Positions 8,276 to 17,106 are shown, numbered from the stretch's first letter. The stretch is 64,000 nt of DNA from Nocardioides sp. WS12 (GCF_014108865.1 NZ_CP053928.1:4588001-4652000); one strand, 5' to 3'. Numbers and translations: made by a program. The notes: generated by a model not told the origin, from the sequence alone.

Positions 8276-10204
8276 TCAGGAAACCGTGAAGGTCACGGTG
8301 CCCGTGTAGTGACCGGCCTGCGTCGAGGTCGGGGCCTGGATGGTCAGGGTGCCCTTGTACTCGACCGCGCCCGTGCCGGGAGCGACACGGTCGAGGACGG
8401 CGTGGAGGCCGCCACCGAGACCGGCGTTGCCCGGAGCACCGACGGCGAGAGCAGCACCTGCGGGGTTGTTGGTCATGGTGACCCCGTAGGTGGCGCCACC
8501 GGCGCCGTTGCCGCTGACCAGCTCGAGGCCGGTGAGGCCGACGTTCTGGCCGTTGATGGCGTTGGTGCCCGAGGTGAGGTCACCGGCCTGCGCGACCAGG
8601 TGCCACGGAAGACCACCCGCGCGGGTGTCGGTCACGACGATGTGCTCGAACAGTGCCGAACCGACGTACATCGTGTTGTCGGTGTTGAGCTTCAGCGGCT
8701 GGTTGCCGGCGAGCACCGGGTCACCGTCGACGATCAACGGGTTGGCCGGCGTGTACGGCGTCGAGATGTCGATCGTGCCCGCGTCGATGTCCGTGGCGAT
8801 GTTGGCGATCTCGGTGTCGAACTGACCGCCCGGGTTGGCGGTCAGGGTCTGCGGCGCCGAGGTGGACGCACCGAAGTCGGCGATGTTGTCCGGGGTGAAG
8901 ACGGCCGTCAGGCTGTGCCCGCCCACGGTGGAGGTCCAGTCGAAGGTCGCGACACCCGAGGCGTCGACAGCGTCGGTACCGATGGTGGTGCCGTTGTCCT
9001 TGAACGCGACCGTGCCGGGGATGCCGGCCGGGGTCACCGCGGCCGAGAGGGCCACGACGTCACCGGCGGTGAAGGTGCCCGAAGGAACCGTGAGCACCGT
9101 CGACGTCGCGGTCACGTTGTGGGTCGTCGTGAACGAAACAGCCGAGGACGTCGAGTGGGCAAAGGTCGCGGCATCGGCGGAGACGAACTCCGCGGTCAGC
9201 GAGTGCGTACCGGCCGGGAGCGACGTGGTGATCGCGGCGGTGCCACCGGAAACGGCGGCCGAACCGACCGTCGTCGTACCGTCCTTGAACGTGACCGTTC
9301 CGGCAGCAGCCGGCGAGACGGTCGCGGTCAGGGTGAGCGTGGCGGTGTCGGCCTGCGGCGACGTGGGGGTCACCGCGAGGGTGGTCGTCGTCGCCGTGGC
9401 GGGCGCGACGGCGAGATTGTAGGCACCTGAGGTCGCGATGCCCGAGGTCGCGCCGATGGCCGGGTCGACAGCCGTGGTGAACGGGATCCAGGCAGCTTCC
9501 GCGTGACCGCTCGAGGCGTCGAGGATTGCGCGACCGTCGGCGTCGAAGGCACCGGTGGTCTTCACGAAGACAGCGGAGACGTTGGTGCCGGCCGGCCAGC
9601 GGTTGAGGACCGACTTGCCCTTGGGTGCCACCGAGACCGGGTTGCCCGCGCGCAGGCCGTCGTGCGAGACGAGGTCCGTCGAGGAGATGATCTGCTCGGG
9701 CTTGCCGTCGACCACCCAGGCGTTGTACTCGGAGGGCGTCGACACGGTGAGGACCGAGTCCAGGTTCGGGTTGGACAGGTTGCCCTGGAACGAGCTCAGC
9801 GCACCGAAGTCGGTGAAGTACGGGTACGCGTCGGCGACCGTCATGCCGGGCGTGATGGTCGGCTCCTCGGCGGAGCCGTTGGCCGAGGTGGGCACGAACA
9901 CGAGCTGGAGCTTGCCCGGGTCATCGATGCCGAAGGCGTTGAGGAACGCGCCGCCGCCGTCGGTGAGATCGGCTGCGATCGTGGTGGGCTGGTTACGGCC
10001 CGCACCCTCGTGGCCCCAGAAACCGCCGGGCGTGATCTTGTTGGCCGGGTCGCCCGTCAGGGACTGCTCGAAGAAGAGCTCGTAGTTGGATCCGGTCGGG
10101 TTCGCTGCGTTGGCGGCAGGCGCCATCGCGAGCATTGCGGCCGGGACCGCAGCCGCTGCGACGACGGCCGCAAGGCGGCGACGCCGCGTGAAGGTTGAGC
10201 GCAT
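8276..10204 (-). CDS. Secreted WxL-like surface protein: WGHEG domain, two Ig-like repeats, WxL-like end
   Basis: 642 residues. The ATG at 10204 follows CCAGGAGAGTAGCA and gives a clean signal peptide (basic RRRR, then AAVVAAAAVPAAML, cut near ANA), so it is preferred over the ATG at 10234. WGHEG domain at 35-255 (GFWGHEG 61-67; TSANGSAEEP; YPYFTDFG; GKSVLNRW). Two Ig-like modules follow (GTVTFKDGTTTVG and GTVAFKDNGTTIG). The WxL-like module spans about 460-642: STPYTPANPL, VTDTRAGGLPWHL with W534-H-L536, and the final HYTGTVTFTVS. It is the clearest WxL match in the window and first of the paralogous set after the PstS-like gene. Confidence 0.86.
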   Translation of the reverse strand: MRSTFTRRRRLAAVVAAAAVPAAMLAMAPAANAANPTGSNYELFFEQSLTGDPANKITPGGFWGHEGAGRNQPTTIAADLTDGGGAFLNAFGIDDPGKLQLVFVPTSANGSAEEPTITPGMTVADAYPYFTDFGALSSFQGNLSNPNLDSVLTVSTPSEYNAWVVDGKPEQIISSTDLVSHDGLRAGNPVSVAPKGKSVLNRWPAGTNVSAVFVKTTGAFDADGRAILDASSGHAEAAWIPFTTAVDPAIGATSGIATSGAYNLAVAPATATTTTLAVTPTSPQADTATLTLTATVSPAAAGTVTFKDGTTTVGSAAVSGGTAAITTSLPAGTHSLTAEFVSADAATFAHSTSSAVSFTTTHNVTATSTVLTVPSGTFTAGDVVALSAAVTPAGIPGTVAFKDNGTTIGTDAVDASGVATFDWTSTVGGHSLTAVFTPDNIADFGASTSAPQTLTANPGGQFDTEIANIATDIDAGTIDISTPYTPANPLIVDGDPVLAGNQPLKLNTDNTMYVGSALFEHIVVTDTRAGGLPWHLVAQAGDLTSGTNAINGQNVGLTGLELVSGNGAGGATYGVTMTNNPAGAALAVGAPGNAGLGGGLHAVLDRVAPGTGAVEYKGTLTIQAPTSTQAGHYTGTVTFTVS

Positions 10205-10280
10205 TGCTACTCTCCTGGTTGATGTGTCATTCATCAGTGGGATGGGTGATGCAGTTCGTCCGTGCGCGCAGGGACGACGG

Positions 10281-10344
10281 CCGCACCGGTTGACTCGGTG
10301 CGGACGCTCGTGCGGCGCCGGTCCCTGCGACGGGGACCGGCGCC
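10281..10344 (-). terminator. Two tandem stem-loops after the PstS-like gene
   Basis: Two perfect inverted repeats sit between the PstS-like gene and the next gene: arms at 10314-10325 and 10333-10344 (12 bp, loop 7), then arms at 10281-10288 and 10296-10303 (8 bp, loop 7). Neither is followed by a T-run on the minus strand. They may be a partial terminator or 3'-end protecting structures that give the first gene a higher mRNA level. Confidence 0.5.
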
Positions 10345-10352
10345 GTCTCTGA

Positions 10353-11504
10353 TCAGTGCTGGTACGAGCCGTGCTTGTAGTTCGACGCGTTCGTCAGGTA
10401 ACCGAGCTTGCCGAAGCCGTACCGCTTGACGATCGTGGTGCCCGCCGCGCCGCTGAGCGTCGCGGTGATCGAGGTGACCAGCACGCCCTGCTTGGGGGTG
10501 GCCGAACCCTGCGTGAACAGGGTCGGGATGACGTCGTAGACGTCGCGGTTGAACGTACCCGTTCCCGGGACCGGGGGCGTGCCGTACGTGCCGAGGGTGT
10601 TGGAGCCGTACAGGGCGCCGGGCGCCAGGTTCGGCGAGGTGCCAGTGGTCGGCGCCTGGGCGTTGATCGACGAGATGGACATGCTGGCCGTCGTCGAGTT
10701 GGCGATGCCCGGGATCACGTTGTGCTGCGCGATCCACTGCGCCACCGAGAACGGGATCAGGTCGCCACCGTTGGGGATGGCCGATCCGTTGTTCTCGGGC
10801 AGGTTGTCCTCGGTGATGTACGACGGCCACGAAGCGGGCTGTCCACCGATCGCGCTCAGGAAGAAGCTGCGGGTACCCGAACCCGACTGGGGGATCTTCG
10901 GGTCGACCGTGATGCCGTTGATGGTCGGGACACCGCCGGTGATGGCAACGACGACGGCGCCGTCGTTGGTGTTGTCGTCGACGCCCCGGTAGAGCTCCTG
11001 GATCTGCGACGTCGAGAGGTTGAGGCTGGACGGCAGGCCCGAGGAGGTGTTGAACGCGATCGAGACCGCGTCACGACCCATCGGGACGTAGGTCAGGTCG
11101 TCGTTGGCACCCGAGGGGCCCGACGAGGAGCGAGCCATGTCGATCTCCTCGTTGACGAGCGACTTGCCCTTCCAGATGTGGTTGGCCGAGTCCCACGTGC
11201 CGGAGAGCGCCTTGACGCCGTTGCCGGAGCCCGACGGGCGGACGAACCAGGTGCCGGTCGACTTGGACTTGATGAGCTGGTTGTCGTTGGCGACACCCGT
11301 GCCATCGAAGGCGTCGTAGGAAGCGATGGAGCTGAGCGGACCACCGTCGTTGGTCAGGCCGTTCCACACGTCCTGGGTGGTGTCCGAACCGGCGGCGGCG
11401 TAGGGGCGGACCGGCTCGGCGTGGGCCGGCAGAGCCGAGCTCACGACGACCGCGGCGGTGGCGAGGGCGGCGATGGAGCCACCGACATACTTGTTGAGCT
11501 TCAT
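10353..11504 (-). CDS. PstS-like extracellular solute-binding protein
   Basis: 383 residues. The ATG at 11504 (MKLNKY) has AAAGGT upstream and begins a standard signal peptide ending ALPAHA; the frame extends 28 codons further up without a better signal. AAAGSDTTQDVW near the mature N-terminus and IPQSGSGTRSFF in the middle match the two ligand-loop positions of type 2 periplasmic binding proteins of the PstS group. No lipobox is visible, so the protein is probably released or wall-bound. No pstCAB genes lie in the window; instead it heads the WxL-like operon. Phosphate as ligand is unproven. Confidence 0.8.
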   Translation of the reverse strand: MKLNKYVGGSIAALATAAVVVSSALPAHAEPVRPYAAAGSDTTQDVWNGLTNDGGPLSSIASYDAFDGTGVANDNQLIKSKSTGTWFVRPSGSGNGVKALSGTWDSANHIWKGKSLVNEEIDMARSSSGPSGANDDLTYVPMGRDAVSIAFNTSSGLPSSLNLSTSQIQELYRGVDDNTNDGAVVVAITGGVPTINGITVDPKIPQSGSGTRSFFLSAIGGQPASWPSYITEDNLPENNGSAIPNGGDLIPFSVAQWIAQHNVIPGIANSTTASMSISSINAQAPTTGTSPNLAPGALYGSNTLGTYGTPPVPGTGTFNRDVYDVIPTLFTQGSATPKQGVLVTSITATLSGAAGTTIVKRYGFGKLGYLTNASNYKHGSYQH

Positions 11505-11640
11505 GTCGGGATTTCCGACCTTTCTCATCTCGGGTGAGACCTGCACGCGGGCGCGCGGGCAGGACGCATCACGACCGGGCTGGGGCACGGCCGTGACGGG
11601 ACGACGAGGGGCACGCCGGACCGAGAATGGGCCGACCCCT

Positions 11641-11660
11641 GCGCCACAGTCTTGTGGCGC
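11641..11660. promoter_or_regulatory. Inverted repeat upstream of the PstS-like/WxL operon
   Basis: GCGCCACA-GTCT-TGTGGCGC, a perfect 8-bp inverted repeat with a 4-base centre, about 140 bases upstream of the ATG at 11504. No T-run follows it on either strand, so an operator or leader hairpin is more likely than a terminator. Confidence 0.4.
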
Positions 11661-11730
11661 AGGCGGTCCGCGAACTAGGGACGAAAGCCCGAAGTAAAAG
11701 GAAACACGACGTGAAGTCGCCCGTTTTTGC

Positions 11731-11743
11731 TCACCTGAGGTGA
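11731..11743. promoter_or_regulatory. Palindrome TCACCT-G-AGGTGA
   Basis: A perfect 13-bp palindrome in the 284-bp space between the GH16 gene and the PstS-like operon. The rest of this space shows no gene. It could be an operator for the operon; no regulator can be named, and no clear PHO-box repeat was found beside it. Confidence 0.35.
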
Positions 11744-11788
11744 CGCGGGTCTCGCGCCGATCTCACCGACCGTTCGTACCGAAGCGAT

Positions 11789-13297
11789 CTACTTCCAGAC
11801 GTGCACGTAGTCGACTTCCAGCGTCTTGGGGCCAGCGTCAACGCCGTCGTAGCCGGTCGAGGCTCTTCCCATGGCAGAAGTGAGCGCCACGATGTACTTC
11901 TTGTTCAGCATGGGGCTCTTGGACGTGTTGACCATGCAGAGGTTGCCGTTGACCCAGATCTGGAGCTTGGTGGCGTCCCATTCGAGAGTGAAGGTGTTCC
12001 ATTCACCCCGATGGGCCACACAGTTCCATGCGGTGTTGGCCACGCCCGAGTTGCTCCCCGTGTAGGGAGTGGGTCCGGTCGCGTCGTAGTGCAGGAAGGG
12101 AACGGACAGGGTCGGGTATTCCGAGTAGGTCTCGCTGACGTCGATTTCTCCCGTCGCCGGGAAGAGCGATTCTCCAGCCTCCACGGCCGGCCAGAGCCAG
12201 AAGGCCTCGTGGAGCTTGGTCGGGGAGTCCGGAGAGATCCCCGGCGACTTCATGCGTGCTTCGAAGCGACCGTGCTCCTGGTTGAACCTGCCGTACGTGC
12301 TCACCTGACCGGAGGCGTAAGGCACGTCAGGAATGTTCTTCGAGCTGTCAGCAGACTTGGGGCAGAGCACGTTGGAGGACATCTTGCGGGTGGTGAGCTT
12401 GAGGGTGCCGTTGGACTGGCTGATGACGGACGGGTCGTCGATGTAGCAAGCGTAGGCATAGGGAGGGCCCTCGCTGTACAGGCGGCCGTTGACGAAGTTC
12501 GTCTGAGGAGTCCACTTGGTCCGGTCCAGTGCGCTGGCGTTGAACTCCTCTTCGAAGGAGCACACCCAGAGCGTGCCGTCAGCCTTGGCCACGGGGGTCG
12601 TGCCACACGTGGGAGCGCCGGGGCCGGGAGCAGTGGCGAGGGCAGTCACGGTCAGTTCAGGGCTGGCCGCCGCAGCGTGTGTGGTCGTCTTGACCACCGT
12701 TGCGCGGTAGCGAGTCGCCTTCGTGTTGGCAGGAGTGATCGTGAAGGCAACCTGCCCGGTGACGGCGTCATAGGGAGCGGTCCCGGCGGACCCCCACGTG
12801 AGGCCACCCCACTTCTCCAGCTTCACGGCTTCACCGTTCGACAGACGCGTTCCCGTGGCGACGAGGGTGGTGGGCGTGTTGACGACCGCATGACCCTGAA
12901 GCGCGAGAGTGAGAACGGGTTGGGCCAGGACTCCTGTCACGGTCAGTTGAGCACTGGTCGCCGCCTGGTGCGTAGCGCTGGCCTTGACACTCACGCGGTA
13001 CTTCACGGCCTTGGTGCTGGCCACCGGGACAGCGAAACTGGCCGTGCCGGTGGCAGAGGCCGGCGCAGTGGCCACGGCGCTGTACAGGAGGCCGTTGAAC
13101 TTCTCGAGAGTGATGGGGTCCCCCGCGCTCAGGCCGGTGGAGGTCACGGCGAGGGTGACGTCCTCACCCACCGTGGGAGCAGACGCTGCCGTGAGGGTGA
13201 GCGTGGGCTTCGGAAGCGCGGCCGCATGGGCAACCAGCGGGAGCGTCAGGACTCCCACGAGGACAGTGAACAGGGCAAGCAGGCGCAGACGTCTCAC
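11789..13297 (-). CDS. Secreted glycoside hydrolase family 16 protein with two Ig-like repeats
   Basis: 502 residues from the GTG at 13297 (TAGGA upstream), giving signal peptide RRLRLLALFTVLVGVLTLP..AHA; an in-frame GTG at 13324 would add nine residues. Two ~90-residue repeats follow (each with TLTA/TLAL, LEKFNG/LEKWGG and a T-K-A-x-(K/R)-YR strand). The catalytic domain begins after CGTTPV and carries GEIDVSE (E384 nucleophile, D386, E389 acid/base by family rule) and the C-terminal strand LEVDYVHVWK. GH16 enzymes cleave beta-1,3/1,4-glucans or galactans; substrate is not readable here. It lies downstream of guaB but behind a terminator-like hairpin. Confidence 0.9.
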   Translation of the reverse strand: MRRLRLLALFTVLVGVLTLPLVAHAAALPKPTLTLTAASAPTVGEDVTLAVTSTGLSAGDPITLEKFNGLLYSAVATAPASATGTASFAVPVASTKAVKYRVSVKASATHQAATSAQLTVTGVLAQPVLTLALQGHAVVNTPTTLVATGTRLSNGEAVKLEKWGGLTWGSAGTAPYDAVTGQVAFTITPANTKATRYRATVVKTTTHAAAASPELTVTALATAPGPGAPTCGTTPVAKADGTLWVCSFEEEFNASALDRTKWTPQTNFVNGRLYSEGPPYAYACYIDDPSVISQSNGTLKLTTRKMSSNVLCPKSADSSKNIPDVPYASGQVSTYGRFNQEHGRFEARMKSPGISPDSPTKLHEAFWLWPAVEAGESLFPATGEIDVSETYSEYPTLSVPFLHYDATGPTPYTGSNSGVANTAWNCVAHRGEWNTFTLEWDATKLQIWVNGNLCMVNTSKSPMLNKKYIVALTSAMGRASTGYDGVDAGPKTLEVDYVHVWK

Positions 13298-13334
13298 GGG
13301 GCCAGTCCTACCACGCTCGCGCACCGCGCGAGGA

Positions 13335-13363
13335 CGAAACCTGACCGGCAGGTGCCGGGTCAG
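13335..13363 (-). terminator. Terminator-like hairpin after guaB
   Basis: Arms 13341-13349 and 13354-13363 (CTGACCGGC / GCCGGGTCAG, one bulge) begin at the guaB stop and are followed on the minus strand by a short TTT. It is a weak rho-independent candidate. Confidence 0.45.
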
Positions 13364-14862
13364 CGGTGGTAGTTCGGAGCCTCGATCGTCATCTCGACGT
13401 CGTGCGGGTGGCTCTCCTTGAGCGAGGCGGAGGTGATCCGGATGAACCGGCCCTTCTCCTGCAGCTCGGGGACGGTCTGGGCGCCGACGTAGAACATCGA
13501 CTGCGAGAGGCCCCCGATCAACTGGTGGGCGACACCGGAGACCGGGCCCTTGTAGGCGACCTGGCCCTCGACGCCCTCAGGCACGATCTTGTCGTCGCTG
13601 GTGACCTCGGCCTGGAAGTAGCGGTCCTTGGAGTAGGACTTCTTGCCGCGCGAGGACATCGCGCCGAGCGATCCCATGCCGCGGTAGGCCTTGTACTGCT
13701 TGCCCTGGTGGAAGACGACGTCGCCGGGTGACTCCTCGCAACCGGCGAGCATCGAGCCGATCATCACGGACTCGGCGCCGGCCACGATCGCCTTCGCGAT
13801 GTCGCCGGACTGCTGCAGACCACCGTCGGCGATCACCGGGATGCCGGCCGGATGGGCGGCCAGAGCAGCTTCGTAGACGGCCGTGATCTGCGGTACGCCG
13901 CAGCCGGTCACGACGCGCGTCGTACAGATGGAGCCGGGGCCGAAGCCCACCTTGACCGCGTCAGCACCGGCGTCGACGAACGCCTGCGCGCCTTCGCGGG
14001 TGGCGACGTTGCCGCCGATGACCTGCACGTGCTTGGTGGCCGGGTCGGACTTGAGGCGACGAACCATGTCGAGCAGCAGCGTGACGTGGCCGTGCGCCGT
14101 GTCGGCAACGAGTACGTCGACGCCGGCATCGATCAGGCTGGTGGCCCGTTCCCACGCGTCGCCGAAGTAACCGATGGCGGCACCGACGAGGAGGCGGCCG
14201 CTGGCGTCCTTGGACGCGAGGGGGAACTGCTCGGACTTCACGAAGTCCTTGACCGTGATCAGGCCGCCGAGGCGACCCTGCTCGTCGACCAGCGGGAGAC
14301 GCTCGCGCTTGTGCTGGCGCAGCAGCAAGGTGGCGTCGTCGCGGCTGATGCCGACGGGGCCGGTGATCAGCGGCATCGGCGTCATCACTTCGTCGACCTT
14401 GGTGGTCGCCCACTCCGCGACGGGGGTGAAGCGCAGGTCTCGGTTGGTGCAGATGCCGAGGAGACGGTTGTCGGTGTCCACCACGGGGAGACCGGAGACG
14501 CGGTACTCACCGCAGATCCGGTCGAGTTCCTCGAGCGTCGCGTCGGGTCCGATGGTGACCGGGTTGGAGATGATCCCGGTCTGGGTCCGCTTCACGAGGT
14601 CGACCTGGTAGGCCTGTTCCTCAGCGGAGAGGTTGCGGTGCAGGATGCCGATGCCGCCCTGGCGGGCCATCGCGATCGCCATCCGGGACTCGGTGACCGT
14701 GTCCATCGCGGCGCTGATCAGCGGCGCCTTGATCATGATGTCGCGCGTCAGGCGCGTACTGGTGTCGATGTCGTCCGGCGCCAGGTCGGAATGACCCGGC
14801 AGCAGCAGCACGTCGTCGTAGGTGAGACCAAGGGCTGCGAACTTGTCGGGGACCTCATCCAT
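13360..14862 (-). CDS. guaB: IMP dehydrogenase
   Basis: 500 residues, full length for the family. It oxidises IMP to XMP with NAD, the committed step of GMP synthesis, in the cytosol. The N-terminal barrel start LTYDDVLLLPG, two CBS domains (about 95-215, inserted in the barrel), the catalytic loop GPGSICTTRVV with its active-site Cys, the flap RGMGSLGAMSSR and GVEGQVAYKGPV are all present. The ATG at 14862 matches the usual N-terminus. A GH16 gene lies downstream and a methyltransferase gene upstream; 71 bases upstream could hold its own promoter. Confidence 0.97.
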   Translation of the reverse strand: MDEVPDKFAALGLTYDDVLLLPGHSDLAPDDIDTSTRLTRDIMIKAPLISAAMDTVTESRMAIAMARQGGIGILHRNLSAEEQAYQVDLVKRTQTGIISNPVTIGPDATLEELDRICGEYRVSGLPVVDTDNRLLGICTNRDLRFTPVAEWATTKVDEVMTPMPLITGPVGISRDDATLLLRQHKRERLPLVDEQGRLGGLITVKDFVKSEQFPLASKDASGRLLVGAAIGYFGDAWERATSLIDAGVDVLVADTAHGHVTLLLDMVRRLKSDPATKHVQVIGGNVATREGAQAFVDAGADAVKVGFGPGSICTTRVVTGCGVPQITAVYEAALAAHPAGIPVIADGGLQQSGDIAKAIVAGAESVMIGSMLAGCEESPGDVVFHQGKQYKAYRGMGSLGAMSSRGKKSYSKDRYFQAEVTSDDKIVPEGVEGQVAYKGPVSGVAHQLIGGLSQSMFYVGAQTVPELQEKGRFIRITSASLKESHPHDVEMTIEAPNYHR

Positions 14863-14933
14863 GACCAGATCCTACGACCCGCTCGGCGTTCGTCCGAACC
14901 GAGGACCCCCGTCGAGACAAGGGTTTCAAGGGG

Positions 14934-15590
14934 TCAGCGTGCTTCGAACACAGTGACGTGCCCCGTGTACTCCCGAACGCCCTCGAAGGACGGAAGCACC
15001 AGACCCTGGCCGGAGGAGTCGAGATGGGCCTGAGCAGACGCATGGTCGGGGAAGACCGCTCGGGTCTCGAGGTCCTGGCGCCGTACGTCGCCAAACCTCC
15101 GTCGAAGGACTGACTCGCCGGTCTCGCTGCTGAACTGCGTGATGTTGCGCTTCCCGCCGGCTGCGATGCGCAGGTCCGCGAGGTGCTCGTTGCCGTTGGT
15201 GACCGCCACGAAGGTGCCGCCGGGGCGGAGCACTCGGCGGACCTGGTTGAGGGCTCGCTCCAGGTCGCGGATGTGGTGGAGCATCCAGCCTGCATAGACG
15301 ACGTCGAAGGACCCGTCGTCGAACGGCAGATAGCAGATGTCGGCCTGACGGGCATCGACTCCGCGAGCAGCGGCGAGCTCGACGAACCTCGTCGAGAAGT
15401 CGGTGGCAACCAGCGTCACGCCTGGGAGAGCGTGGATCCGCTCGGCCATGACGCCGGTTCCGCAGCCGACTTCGAGAATGTTCGCATCGCCGACGAGCGC
15501 ACGGTCGATCGCGCTCAGCGCCTCGTTCATCGGGTCGAGGCCGTCGGCCGTCGGCCGCCACACGGAGCGGCCCGTCTCTGGGATGTTCAT
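14934..15590 (-). CDS. Class I SAM-dependent methyltransferase
   Basis: 218 residues. Motif I ILEVGCGTGVMAERI (about 37-51), an acidic strand end VATDF, GVDARQADICYLPF and FDVVYAGWMLHHI are the standard seven-strand SAM fold of the UbiE/MenG-like group. After LRPGGTFVAVTNG the C-terminus is not diagnostic. The substrate is unknown. It is divergent from zwf, with 55 bases between starts. Confidence 0.85.
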   Translation of the reverse strand: MNIPETGRSVWRPTADGLDPMNEALSAIDRALVGDANILEVGCGTGVMAERIHALPGVTLVATDFSTRFVELAAARGVDARQADICYLPFDDGSFDVVYAGWMLHHIRDLERALNQVRRVLRPGGTFVAVTNGNEHLADLRIAAGGKRNITQFSSETGESVLRRRFGDVRRQDLETRAVFPDHASAQAHLDSSGQGLVLPSFEGVREYTGHVTVFEAR

Positions 15591-15645
15591 GTCGAGTCAC
15601 GGTCTCACATGGGGTGGCCTTGACGGGTCGGGCAGGCTGATCTCC

Positions 15646-17103
15646 GTGACCTCTGACCTGCCCCCGCACGTCCTGGTGCTCTTCGGAGCCACCGGTGACC
15701 TCGCCAGCCGGAAGTTGTTCCCCGGCCTGTATCGCCTTGCGGCCGCCGGAAGACTCCCCACCCACTTCGCGGTGATCGGCAGCGGCCGCCGCTCCCCCGG
15801 TACCGACGAGGAGTTCCGTGGGCACGTCCGCGACGCGCTGGCCGAGTTCGTCGGTGACGTCGACGAGGCCGTCTCCGGGCCCCTGCTCGACCGGATCAGC
15901 TTCGTCGCCTCCTCCGCGGACGACGGCGCCGAGCTGGCGCGCGCCGTGGAGGCGGCCGAGGACCGGCTACTCGGGGACGCGCGGTGCCTGCTGGGCGACG
16001 TACGCCGTCTGTTCTACCTCTCCGTGCCGCCGGGCGCCGTCAAGGGGATGGTCGGGATGCTCGATCGCGAGGACCTCGTCAGCCGGTCGCGCCTGGTCGC
16101 CGAGAAGCCGTTCGGCACCGACCTCGCGACGGCCCGCGACCTCCACGCGGTGCTGGACTCGGCCTTCGCCGATGACCAGGTGTTTCGCATCGACCACTTC
16201 CTCGGCAAGGAGGCGGTGCAGAACATCCTGGCGCTGCGCTTCGCGAACGGGTTGTTCGAGCCCGCGTGGAACCGGCACACGATCGAGTCCGTGCAGATCG
16301 ACGTACCGGAGAAGCTGACGGTCGAGGGCCGCGGGAGCTTCTACGAGGGCACCGGGTGCCTGCGCGACATGGTGACCACCCACCTCACCCAGCTCCTCGG
16401 CTTCGTCGCCCTCGAGGATCCGCACGCCTTCCGTGCCTCGGCGATCCGGGCCGCCAAGGCCGCCACCTTCTCGGCGCTTCGCCCGGTCGACCCCGAGCGT
16501 GTCGTCTTTGGCCAGTACGACGGCTACCGCGACGAGCCCGACGTCGCCGACGACTCCACGGTCGAGACCTTCGTGGCTGCCGAGCTCTGGATCGACAACG
16601 ACCGCTGGCGTGACGTCCCCTTCTACCTGCGCACCGGCAAGGCACTGGCCGATGGCAGGCGCACCATCACGGTCCGATTCCGCGATCCGCGGCACCGCTG
16701 GCTCAAGCCGGCCCACGGCGGTGCACCCGAACCCAACGAGCTCGTCATCGAACTGGGAGACCAGCCGAGGATCGCGATCGACGTGCGGGCCAAGCGTCCC
16801 GGCCCCGACATGGCGCTGGTGGAAGGCGTGTTCCGCCTCGACCTCGTGTGCGACGTGCCCGATGCCGATCCGCTCGAGGCCTACGAGCGGCTGTTGCTCG
16901 ACGTGATGCGTGGCGACCGGACGTTGTTCATCAGCTCCGAGGAGGTCGACCGGCTCTGGGAGATCTTCCAGCCGGTGCTCGACCGACGGCCGGCGACCGA
17001 GACCTACGAACCCGGCTCGTGGGGGCCCGCGACGGCGCTCGCCCTGCCGCTCGGCGGCTGGCGCCTGGGCAACCACGCACCCGATCGGGAGCTGACGCGC
17101 TGA
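15646..17103 (+). CDS. zwf: Glucose-6-phosphate 1-dehydrogenase
   Basis: 485 residues from GTG 15646 (MTSDLPPHVLVLFGATGD); the frame is open further upstream but would overlap the divergent gene. It oxidises glucose-6-phosphate to the lactone, feeding the pentose phosphate pathway and NADPH supply. GATGDLASRKLFPGL is the dinucleotide loop; EKPFGTDLATA and RIDHFLGKEAVQN (active-site signature with catalytic His) are intact. The usual partners tal, opcA and pgl are not next to it, so this may be a stand-alone isoform. It is convergent with cydB, three bases between stops. Confidence 0.96.
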   Translation: MTSDLPPHVLVLFGATGDLASRKLFPGLYRLAAAGRLPTHFAVIGSGRRSPGTDEEFRGHVRDALAEFVGDVDEAVSGPLLDRISFVASSADDGAELARAVEAAEDRLLGDARCLLGDVRRLFYLSVPPGAVKGMVGMLDREDLVSRSRLVAEKPFGTDLATARDLHAVLDSAFADDQVFRIDHFLGKEAVQNILALRFANGLFEPAWNRHTIESVQIDVPEKLTVEGRGSFYEGTGCLRDMVTTHLTQLLGFVALEDPHAFRASAIRAAKAATFSALRPVDPERVVFGQYDGYRDEPDVADDSTVETFVAAELWIDNDRWRDVPFYLRTGKALADGRRTITVRFRDPRHRWLKPAHGGAPEPNELVIELGDQPRIAIDVRAKRPGPDMALVEGVFRLDLVCDVPDADPLEAYERLLLDVMRGDRTLFISSEEVDRLWEIFQPVLDRRPATETYEPGSWGPATALALPLGGWRLGNHAPDRELTR

Positions 17104-17106
17104 CGG

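Noticed and set aside
10353..11504. Calling the PstS-like gene pstS of a phosphate transport operon
   Set aside because: No pstC, pstA, pstB or phoU nearby and no clear PHO box; the operon contains surface proteins instead.
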